35,880 nucleotides of DNA, from positions 1-35,880 of the IMG/VR virus record IMGVR_UViG_3300030098_005816; one strand, 5' to 3'. Under the pieces are notes generated by a model that was not told where the DNA came from, searched no databases, and saw only the letters and a list, made by a program, of their open reading frames with translations. The position numbers were made by a program, and so were the translations under genes. The DNA comes from a virus. This document shows, piece after piece, positions 1 to 8,300 of this stretch (within the stretch, counting starts at the first letter, position 1; every line of letters begins with the position of its first letter).

Positions 1-1
1 T

Positions 2-337
2 TCTTTAAAGAAAAGAAGTAAAGAGTATGAAGTAAAATTTAACATATCTTTAACTGAAATACGTGAAATGCTATACGCAGCATATAGCAAACCTTGTAGA
101 TATTGTAAAAAGAAATTAGATGTAACAAATATGGTATGTGACCATAAACACCCAATATCATCTGGAGGAGGTTCATTTAAGAGCAACCTTCAAATGATAT
201 GTGCATCTTGTAACACAAAAAAAGGCCCACTTACTGATAAAGAGTATAGAACATTTATCAAATGGGTCAAAAAACAAGACGACAGAGTGCAAGGATATAT
301 ATTAAGAAAACTTGCAAAATCAGACGTTTTTAATTAG
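2..337 (+). CDS. HNH endonuclease, 5' end cut by window
   Basis: The frame is open from base 2 with no stop, so the gene starts outside the window; the ATG at 68 is probably internal because the codons before it (ending ...LTEIREM) read as natural protein. The visible part ends in a ββα-metal (HNH) nuclease fold: a CRYC pair, then D-H-K-H-P-I-S with a glycine run, then N-L-Q and a second C-x2-C (CASC) followed by N. The DH pair would supply the general base and metal ligand, and the four cysteines a structural zinc. Such proteins nick or cut DNA, either as free-standing homing-type nucleases or as packaging partners. Sequence alone does not tell which, and it is far from the terminase in this window. 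Family call is solid; role is open. Confidence 0.88.
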   Translation, partial: SLKKRSKEYEVKFNISLTEIREMLYAAYSKPCRYCKKKLDVTNMVCDHKHPISSGGGSFKSNLQMICASCNTKKGPLTDKEYRTFIKWVKKQDDRVQGYILRKLAKSDVFN

Positions 338-345
338 GAGAATAG

Positions 346-498
346 ATGGCATTAACAGAAGCAGAAAAAAAAGCTAGTCTAAAGCTTTTTAACAAAAGAA
401 AACAGAAAATATTAGACGCTACTGACAATGGTCGATGTTGGTGGCTTTATCAACAACTAACATCAGTAAAACGCTTTAAACCAAGCGACGGTAGGTAG
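346..498 (+). CDS. Small hypothetical protein, 50 aa
   Basis: A 50-codon frame starts at ATG 346 with AGGAG at 336-340, five bases upstream, and ends at TAG 496-498. It begins 8 bases after the HNH stop and ends one base before the next ATG, so it fits the tight operon spacing. The product is lysine-rich at the N-terminus (MALTEAEKKASLKLF), with a Cys-Trp-Trp in the middle and a basic C-terminus. No family recognised. The ribosome site and spacing are the main support for it being real. Confidence 0.6.
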   Translation: MALTEAEKKASLKLFNKRKQKILDATDNGRCWWLYQQLTSVKRFKPSDGR

Positions 499-499
499 A

Positions 500-631
500 A
501 TGAGAAAATTAAACAGATTTGATAAATTTCTTATAAATATTCTTTGGTATATTGGGTATAAACCTAGTAAATTATCGGTACTCTTCAAGGTATCAACAAG
601 AACAATTTATAGGAAATTATGGAAAAAGTAA
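500..631 (+). CDS. Small helix-turn-helix protein, 43 aa
   Basis: ATG 500 to TAA 629-631. The C-terminal half reads S-K-L-S-V-L-F-K-V-S-T-R-T-I-Y-R-K-L, which follows the usual helix-turn-helix pattern of resolvase/Fis-like domains (hydrophobic spacing, small residue at the turn, then S-x-R-T-I-Y-R as the recognition helix). The whole protein is strongly basic. It is short enough to be one DNA-binding domain only, so a regulator or DNA-bending role is inferred. The start is two bases after the previous stop; the following gene starts inside it at 619, suggesting translational coupling. No clear ribosome site precedes it (only GGTAGG), so it may be translated by coupling. Confidence 0.55.
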   Translation: MRKLNRFDKFLINILWYIGYKPSKLSVLFKVSTRTIYRKLWKK

Positions 632-711
632 ACTGTTTACAATGTGGTAATGTCGTCTCAGGAGGGGACTGTGGTTATGTTTGCAATATATGCGGATATG
701 CCGAAACTTGA
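619..711 (+). CDS. Tiny zinc-ribbon protein, 30 aa
   Basis: ATG 619 with AGGA at 611-614 and TGA at 709-711; overlaps the helix-turn-helix gene by 13 bases in another frame. The product has C-x2-C-G near the N-terminus, a further Cys, then C-x2-C-G near the C-terminus, the pattern of a minimal zinc ribbon. Five cysteines in 30 residues is far above chance for AT-rich DNA. The 3' part of the gene is also the body of a long inverted repeat (640-732), so an RNA role for this stretch competes with or adds to the coding reading. Confidence 0.5.
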   Translation: MEKVNCLQCGNVVSGGDCGYVCNICGYAET

Positions 712-732
712 GACGACATAACACCACGATTG
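640..732. repeat. Long inverted repeat / RNA hairpin candidate
   Basis: An 11-base perfect inverted repeat (ATGTCGTCTCA at 650-660, its complement at 709-719) is extended outward by GTGGT and CAAT blocks that also pair with the right arm through 729-732, with small bulges. Arms are 21 and 24 bases, loop about 48 bases. The left arm lies inside the zinc-ribbon gene and the right arm covers its stop codon. It is not followed by a T-run, so it is not a simple intrinsic terminator. It could be an operator, an mRNA structure controlling the nuclease gene at 782, or a small RNA. Confidence 0.6.
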
Positions 733-781
733 AGTTCAATCAAAGATAAAAGTGTTAGTAATCAATGGGTTAGGAGACTCA

Positions 782-1531
782 ATGAAAAAACTAATGATTG
801 ATGACTATATTAATAGTCTAAAGATAAAAAGACATGAAAGTGCAGGACGTTGGTATTCTCAAGGCAAAAGCTTAAATTGGAAACCTTCAGTAACTACAAT
901 CATAGGAGAATCTTGTGCAAAGGGTAAGTTCTTTGATGAATGGCTTATGAAAAATGGTATGAATGCTGAAAAGTTAAGAGATGAAGCAGCTAGAAGAGGA
1001 ACAATAGTACATGAAAACATTGAGATGTTATTAAACAATGGAGAAATTAAAGCAACAGATGAATTTACACAAAAGTGTTTAATGAGCTTTGAGAAATGGT
1101 ACTATGAAGTAAAACCAACTGTAATGTGTCAAGAGATATTCCTATATCACAAAGACATGCCCTGGGCAGGCACTCCAGATATTGTAGCAGAAATAGATGG
1201 CAGTTTATCTATTGTTGATATAAAAACTGGAGACTACAGGAAATCCCACGAAATACAACAACTTATGTATAGAGATTTATGGAATAAAATATTCCCTGAA
1301 ACACCTATAGTAAACATTTATGGGTTGTATGTAAAAGGAAAGTGGATGAAAGAACCTGCATATGGATTTAGAAAGTTCAAAGACAACGACATACATCATA
1401 AAGTATATGATTTATGGTGCTTTTTAAACTTTCCATATGGAACACCCAAACCTAAACATAAAGCCAAATTAAAGGAGGTATTCAAGCTTGGACCCTTTGG
1501 AAACACACGAAGCATTGATGAATTGCTGTGA
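782..1531 (+). CDS. PD-(D/E)XK exonuclease, RecB/Cas4-like
   Basis: A 249-aa protein with the full motif set of RecB/Cas4-type PD-(D/E)XK nucleases: an early H77 in R-R-G-T-x2-H, E118, then G-T-P-D133, then V-D146-I-K148-T-G, then Q159/Q160 and Y163 of the downstream helix. D133, D146 and K148 would bind metal and activate water. The family trims DNA ends in phage recombination and DNA breakdown. A GTG at 752 is in frame, but ATG 782 has AGGAG at 772-776 five bases upstream, so 782 is chosen. No four-cysteine iron-sulphur cluster as in true Cas4 is present, and no recombinase (Erf/RecT-like) gene is seen beside it in this window. Confidence 0.85.
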   Translation: MKKLMIDDYINSLKIKRHESAGRWYSQGKSLNWKPSVTTIIGESCAKGKFFDEWLMKNGMNAEKLRDEAARRGTIVHENIEMLLNNGEIKATDEFTQKCLMSFEKWYYEVKPTVMCQEIFLYHKDMPWAGTPDIVAEIDGSLSIVDIKTGDYRKSHEIQQLMYRDLWNKIFPETPIVNIYGLYVKGKWMKEPAYGFRKFKDNDIHHKVYDLWCFLNFPYGTPKPKHKAKLKEVFKLGPFGNTRSIDELL

Positions 1532-1697
1532 TAAAGTAAGAGCACTTGCAAGAGTCAATAGAAGACAACAAGTTATGATTACAGACCTTAAGCGTGAGCT
1601 AAAAGGCGAAAAACAATTGAGGAAGAAAGCTGAGAGCTATACAAAAGAGCTCGAAAGCTTTCTGTCTCAAGAAGGAGAGAATAATGGCACAAGGTGA
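1488..1697 (+). CDS. Small coiled-coil protein, 69 aa, TTG start
   Basis: Starts at TTG 1488 behind a strong AAGGAGG (1472-1478) and overlaps the end of the nuclease gene by 44 bases. The ATG at 1518 has no ribosome site, which is why the TTG is preferred. The C-terminal two thirds is a charged Lys/Glu/Arg helix with leucine spacing typical of a coiled coil. Two adjacent cysteines (N-C-C-D) sit near residue 13. No family recognised; co-translation with the nuclease suggests a partner role, which is inference. Confidence 0.65.
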   Translation: MDPLETHEALMNCCDKVRALARVNRRQQVMITDLKRELKGEKQLRKKAESYTKELESFLSQEGENNGTR

Positions 1698-1896
1698 TAG
1701 TTTATTTTATTATATGGAAGATTCTGATTTAATAGAAGAAAATGGAGAATGTTACATAAAAGTAAATAAAATAATGATTCATAAAGGTAACGGAAAATTT
1801 GTAGATTACTTAACAATAGACAAAAAAGCTTTAGATATTGTAAAAAAAGGCTTTATTGTATACAATGAGAGGTCAAAAGATGGCGAGAAAAAATAA
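1684..1896 (+). CDS. Hypothetical protein, 70 aa
   Basis: ATG 1684 follows AAGGAG by a short spacer and overlaps the previous gene by 14 bases. The product is a mixed α/β-looking small protein with an acidic N-terminus (Y-M-E-D-S-D-L-I-E-E-N-G) and alternating hydrophobic residues typical of β strands (C-Y-I-K-V-N-K-I-M-I). No recognised family, signal peptide or membrane segment. Its 3' end overlaps the next gene's start (1880). Confidence 0.7.
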   Translation: MAQGDSLFYYMEDSDLIEENGECYIKVNKIMIHKGNGKFVDYLTIDKKALDIVKKGFIVYNERSKDGEKK

Positions 1897-2104
1897 TAAG
1901 GGTAAACCAACCCGTAAAGATATAGAAACAGCTTTAGCATTTATTGGAAAAAAACTTCAATATTTAGAACAATTATCAGTAAGTACTGAAAATATAATAG
2001 ATGCTTATATCAACTTTAAAGAAGATAAAGATGCTTTTTTAAAATATCTTGAAAAAAAATTCCCAGCAAAAGAAGAAAAAGAAGTAGTAAAAACAGAAGA
2101 ATAG
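1880..2104 (+). CDS. Hypothetical protein, 74 aa
   Basis: Start set at ATG 1880, seven bases after AGAGG (1868-1872); upstream in-frame TTG 1856 and ATG 1865 have no ribosome site. A basic N-terminus (RKNNKGKPTRKD) is followed by a helical body (I-E-T-A-L-A-F-I-G-K-K-L-Q-Y-L-E-Q-L) and a Lys/Glu tail. The pattern, basic arm plus amphipathic helices, resembles small phage accessory proteins, but no family is recognised. Overlaps the preceding gene by 17 bases. Confidence 0.65.
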   Translation: MARKNNKGKPTRKDIETALAFIGKKLQYLEQLSVSTENIIDAYINFKEDKDAFLKYLEKKFPAKEEKEVVKTEE

Positions 2105-2118
2105 TAGTAAGTTATACT

Positions 2119-2301
2119 ATGGACTTTTGCGATAAATGCGGTAAAGATATAGATGTTTTAGAACCATGCTTAAAACTTCAGTATGGATTTGTTAATGATG
2201 ATGGCTCATATGGAGAAATGGGTTATATATTAATTCATGTAGACTGTTTTAATGATGTAGATGCATTGACTAAGATATTAGACGCATTTCAAAAAAACTA
2301 A
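2119..2301 (+). CDS. Small Cys-rich protein, possible zinc finger, 60 aa
   Basis: The N-terminus is MDFCDKCGKDI, a C-x2-C-G knuckle, with later C17 and an H-V-D-C (H40, C43) that could complete a zinc site. The upstream sequence has only a weak purine stretch. This is the last + strand gene; its stop TAA (2299-2301) overlaps the stop of the giant - strand gene (2298-2300), so the two transcription units converge with no spacer. Confidence 0.6.
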   Translation: MDFCDKCGKDIDVLEPCLKLQYGFVNDDGSYGEMGYILIHVDCFNDVDALTKILDAFQKN

Positions 2302-5300
2302 TCTTCTAATTGAGCCTTTAAAGATTCAGCATTATTATAAGTAGGATGATAACTCATCTCTTTTTTAAGCTTAGCTCTTTCACCTTGAATATCACCGTAA
2401 GGAATCCCAGTAAACTTTTCTATAGTTCTATAAGGGTTATCTAAAATATTACCTTTAGCCCAAGGTGATATATCTCTTGCAACCCTACCAAATGGAAATA
2501 AAGTATATAAATGATAATCAAAGAATTTATTATAGTTATCATCTGTTAAAGTTTTTAACATACTTATAGGTCCTCTAGTAATAGGAGGAGTTATAATTTG
2601 AAGAGGGGCTATAGCAGTAGGATAAGTACCCCAAAATGCTCTATTCCTAGTATTTTCATCACCAAATAACCATTCAGTAGTTTCTTTAAAATGATTTAAA
2701 GGAGCTGGTATAGCATTATCAAATAAACTCATAGCAAATACACTACCAAGAGAGTATACAAGTAAATCTATTTGTGCTGTTCTTTTAAACTTTTCATATT
2801 CTGGAGTACCTTGACGATAACCCCTTATACGAGCTTCTCTTATAACATCATTTCTAAATCTAGCAGAGTTCCAAGACCATAATTGGAAACGTGTCATTAC
2901 TTTACCAAGAGCTGTTCTGGAAAAGGCTGGACGACTAGGAGCACTGTATAAGAACTGTGTAGCTTTTACACCTTTCTTAGCCATTTCAATTAAAAATGGA
3001 TGGTCATGCTGAGTTATAGCGCCACCAAACATTTCCCAAGCTTTAATATAATGAGCCATAAAAGCATCTCTTCTAAGGGCCATTTCAGGTATCGACATAG
3101 ATTTAGCAGCAATTTCTAATAAACGAGAACCTACTTTATGTTTATCAGCAAGCTCTCTTAAAGTATTTTTATCAACTTTACCTTCATTAGTAATACGTTT
3201 AGTTAAATCAGTTAAGAAATTTTTAGACTTTGCACTTTGAAACTCTTTTTGCATACCCCATTCATTAGATAACATTTCAGGAAAAATACCCTGTTTAATA
3301 ACAAAATCTAAAATAGCTTGATTACTAGTCCATTCTGGATTAATTGTTCTTAAAAAATTATAATCTCTAGCTTTCTTTAATGCAGTAGCACCTGCACTTT
3401 GAATGGTATGCATAGAACCACCAAATAGGTTATTTATCATAGATTTAGGGTGTGCTAATAAAGACATTAGTTCATATTTAGCTTCAAGATTAGACCATCT
3501 TGCAATATCCTGAACACTAAACTTGCCCATACCTGGAATATCTTCTTTTAACCCAATCTTTTTAGCAATTTTATTTACTCTATCTCTAACTTTATTATCA
3601 GCCCACCAAGCATAAGGAGTACCTTTAAGCTTCATACCTGGGTCATTAATCATATAATCAGGTATAATACTAGGGTGGCCCATAGCATCTTGTACATAAA
3701 GCTTATAATGGTCAGCCCATCTATCTTTTAAACTTCTACCTGTTTTATGGTCAAATTCAACTTTATCCCATCCCTTTTTAAAAGCCATTTGGTCATAATC
3801 AACAAGAATATCTCTTGATAATATTTGTGCTAATTGTTTATAATAAGTTTTAAATATATTTCTAGAATAAGTTTCAGCTACAGTAGCGTCAATAGACCAA
3901 CCTGGGATATGGCTTGTTCTTTGTCTCATTGAACCTGTCATTTGGTTAGCTTTAAACCAAGTAACATTATCAGTATTTTTTGTTTGAGCTCTCATAGGGT
4001 CAATTGTAGCATCATAAGCTTCCCAATTTTCAGTACCAGTAATCCAATCTCCAGTTAAAGTTTTTGTACGCCACTGAATTTTTTCAAGCTCTTTTTGTTT
4101 TTCAGAATTAGGCAAATTAGATTCGTAAATAGTTTTAGCAGCTTCTCTTAATGCTTTAGTAGCTAAACCTTTATCAAAAAACATGTGAGGCCAGTATCCT
4201 TCTTTTATTTCGCCAGTAGATTCTGGTAAATATATTTCTTCTCTAAGTTTTTTTCTAGATTTAAACCTTTGTTTTTTAACATCATGAAGCTTTATCATCA
4301 TAGAACGTGCAATTTGTCTTAACCCGTCTATACCAAATTCAGTTGTTATATCTTCACCTTTTTCATAAGCTTTATATATATCTTTTACAAATCTTTTATA
4401 ATCATATATAGCTTCCATAGGTTTTTCTCTACCAGCAAAGTCAGCAAAATCATAATAATCCCAATAAAGTTTTTCACCTTTTTTATTCCTTAAATGATAA
4501 GAATCTAATAACTTTTTATTACCAGATATAATATTATGCATCTTTTTAAAATGACCTTTGTATATACCTTCAATTTGCTCTACTAATTGCTCACCAGAAA
4601 CTTCAATACGTTTTAACGTCTCAGGAGAAGTTATTCTGTACATATTTCTTTTGATGTTATTATAATCACTATCCTTTACTTCTTTATTATATTCTTTTAG
4701 ATAATTATTAGCCCATTGTTTACTTAGTCTTTTATCAGAAGATAAAAGTTTACTTATATTACCGTCTCTTTCAATCTTTCTAACAGCTATACGTCTAAAT
4801 AATTCACCTTCTGGTAAAGAATCTAAAAACTCTAATTGCTTTCTAAGAACACCAACTTCCTCTTCACCTTTAGCTTGAGCTTTATCCATACTTAAAGTAA
4901 CGGCATGTTGCAATTTCTCTGAAAAATTACTAGGTATTTGCATGTCACCAGCTGAAACTTCTCCTGCTTTTGTGACAAATAAACCTCTCTTCTTTAACAA
5001 TTCTATGTCATATTTCATAGATTCTCTACCTATAGTAAGAGGAAACATGTATGTATATCTTTTTTTAAGAGTAGGCTTTTTATCTCCCCATAATCTTTGC
5101 CATATAGTACCTCTTTGAAGCTCTTTAAAGTAATTATTTAAATCTATAAAATCCTTATAAGATAAAGCATTAAAATCTTTACCTAATATACCTCTAACAA
5201 CCTCATTTAAATTTTGTCCTATTTTACCATTATAAAACTTTAAATGCTCCACTAATTCAGTAAGTTGTTGTTTAACTTCTTTTGGCATCTCTTTTTTAGT

Positions 5301-8300
5301 GCCTTTACCATGTAATCCTTCATATCCTGTAGTAGTGTCTTCAAGTATAGTATTTTCAGGTAAATCCTTTTCTACCATTTCACCTTTTTCAATATTTTCA
5401 GCAAATTTATTATCAGGTTTAACTCTTTCATATGCCTTGTTCATTATATTAGCATAATCTCCAATAAAATCAACAACACTAGCTTTATCAACACTTTTAG
5501 ATGATAGGCCTAGTTTACTTATAGAAGTTTCAGTTGTACCATCTCTAAATGTACCTAACATAAGCATATCAAACATTTTTTGAGCTCTATTATTAGGAAG
5601 CGTTGCTTTAAAATTAGCTATTTCAGCATCTATTTGAGCCTGGTCTAATGTAGAACTTCTTTCTTTGCCTTTAGGAGGTTCTAAACTACCAAAAGCTTTT
5701 CTAATAGCTTTTTCTCCACTTTTAGGAACTTTAATTCCATCAATTTCACCTACAGAATCTTCTTCGCCTATACCTTTTCTTTGTAAATAGCTATTACGCC
5801 TTAAATCACTAACTTTTTTTAGTATTTTCTGAAATAATACAGGCCCTATATCTTTATTATTATAAAAACGATAAACCTGTCTAAATGAAACCATATCACT
5901 AACGTCTTGAGTCAGTATATCTTCAGAGAATTTAACAAACTCTTTTAGTAAATCTTTTCTATATTCTTCACTATTTATAACACGAGATTTATTCCTGCCA
6001 CTAATTTGTGAATGTCTTGCATTGCCTTTTCTCCAAGGACTACCTTTTGATGCCATTATTTTGTTAAAGTCTTTTATATTAGTTATGTGAGCAGTTTTAT
6101 CTAAAACGCTTTTTTTCCATAATCCAGAACTAGCTACAGCCCTTACAGCATCATTAAAAGGGACTTCTAAGTTTTTTAAAAGAGCCTTAAACTCAGGAAA
6201 GCTTTCTACAACTTTATTATGCTCTTTATACATTTGAAATAAAAATGGTACATTTATATTCTTATAAGGACTATCGTATAAATCAACTGTATTAGCTAAC
6301 TTACCTATTTTAGTCAACATAGAATTTTGAGCTTTTTCTAAACCTAAACCTTTGTTATTATTAAAATGATTTGTCTTAGATTTTATTTCTTGAGCATTCC
6401 AAGATTTATTATTAATATAATCTCTTCCATATAATGCCGCATTTGTTTCAAACAATTGACCTATTACACTATGCCTGTCTCTTAAAATGTTATAGTTCTC
6501 ATTTGTTAGTTTAATATTCTTCCCATCAATCTTTACTTTAAAATAAGCGTTACCTAATTTAGCTGCATAATCAGCATAACCTCTTAAACCAGCAACGTCT
6601 AACGGGTCAGAAGTAAATGCAATCATAGAAGAAGCTAATTGTCTTGCATTTTTTAATTCAGTTTCATTAGTCCTTGCTTCTATAGATATTTCTTGTTTAT
6701 AAGGTTTTTTACCATAAGCAGCTTTTACCATTCTAAAAAAATTATCTTGTTTATTAGGCAATTGTAAAATAGAATTGTGAGCAGACTTTAATACTTGAGT
6801 CATACTTACTGTCCCACCAAGTAAATTACGACCTTCAACTGCTCTTTCAGATATATCTTGTCTCCATTGACTGTCATATTGCCAAATTTTACTGTCCCTA
6901 GCCTCAGGGTCAATACCTGTATCTTTTAAGCTATCTTGAGTTGTTAAATACTCTTCGTAAGTTGTTTTCCCTTCTTTAAATTCTTTTTTAATTGTTTTTT
7001 TTAATTCATTTAATTTTTTTTGTAAATATTTCCAAGTTTTAGGTGCTTCAGTTTTTAATTGAGCTCTACCAGTACCAAACCCATCTTCTGGGAGAACTAT
7101 AGTTTTACCCTTAGGAATAGTGGCAAAAGCTTTATCTATAGCTCTTATATTAGAATCGTATTCTTTATCAGTCATAAATTCTTTTGGACTTTTTTTAGTT
7201 GGAATACCATGAGCATTAGGTTCGTCTCTTATTACAGCTTGACCAGCTCTAGGTCCTCTTCCAATCTTTGCTAAATTATCGCTAAACAAATAAATTTTAT
7301 TTGGATTTGCTTTTAATGTTTCAGGAGTATACCATGGCACAGTTTCTATTTTTACAAGTTTTTTACCCTTTACTTCTACAGGAACAAAGCCTTTCTTTCT
7401 ATCAGGGATAACACCATCCTTATCTAAATATTCATCTTTATTTTCATGAAACTTGTCTATCCATTTCTTTTTAAATCCACCACCTTTTGCTCCTTCTCTA
7501 CCAGCAAAAAATATAAAGGCCTCATCACCATCAAGGTCAGCACCACCTTCAGCTCTCATAGCTCTTGAATGCATTAGTATACCATGGCCATTTCTTTCTG
7601 TAAATCCACCAAATTTCATACGTTGAGCACCACTAACAGAGTCCATAGGAACACGTACTGTTAATGCTGTTAAAGCGTCTTCTGCTTTCTTTAATTCTTT
7701 GCCTTTTAATTCGCCTGATTCATATGCTTTCCAAAGTCTTTCTAAAGTAGTGTTTTCGTGGCCAGAAACGGTTGTTTTAAGCGGCATTTTTTTAAATGAG
7801 TTATCTAGATAGAATATCTCATCATTTGTCTCTAATTCTTTAAATCTGTCATCTTTTCTAAACCACTTATCATAACCTCTCATTCTAGCTACACCACTGT
7901 TACCAATTTTAGGCTTACTAAGTGATTGAAATACATAGTTTCTTATAACTTGAAATCTATAAGGCCTTATATATTTATGTAATAATACAGTATTTATATT
8001 GCCAGGTCTACCAGCTAACTTTTCACTTTGAGACCAATCTTTTGCAGCTTCTACAATCCTGTCTGTAGAACTGTTAAATTCGTTTATATTATCAAGTATT
8101 TTCTCTCCCTCAGCGGCAGTTATTTCACCTTCTTGAACTCTAGAAGCAACATTATCTCTATTTATCTTCATTAAACGCATATAAGCTATGTCTGTAAACT
8201 CAGTAGGTGTACCATTTATTGCATTAAGTAAATTATCCATACCTAGTTTATCAACATTCTTTTCTAATATATTTAATAATACTTTAGACTCAGGGTTTTC

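Noticed and set aside
752-781. GTG 752 as start of the PD-(D/E)XK gene
   Set aside because: No ribosome site before it, while ATG 782 has AGGAG at the right distance.
2300-2330. AATCTT...AAGATT pairing after the early genes as a terminator
   Set aside because: Six A/T-rich pairs with a long loop and no T-run are too weak.
7059-7274. Open frame on the + strand inside the giant gene
   Set aside because: It is Ser/Phe/Tyr-rich, has no ribosome site and lies opposite a well-supported coding frame; the other + strand frames within the late genes are the same kind of shadow.
7524-7538. D-x-D-G-D as a calcium-binding EF-hand loop
   Set aside because: The loop lacks Gly at position 6 and an acidic residue at position 12, and the flanking R-P-G-Q-H pattern fits the polymerase motif instead.
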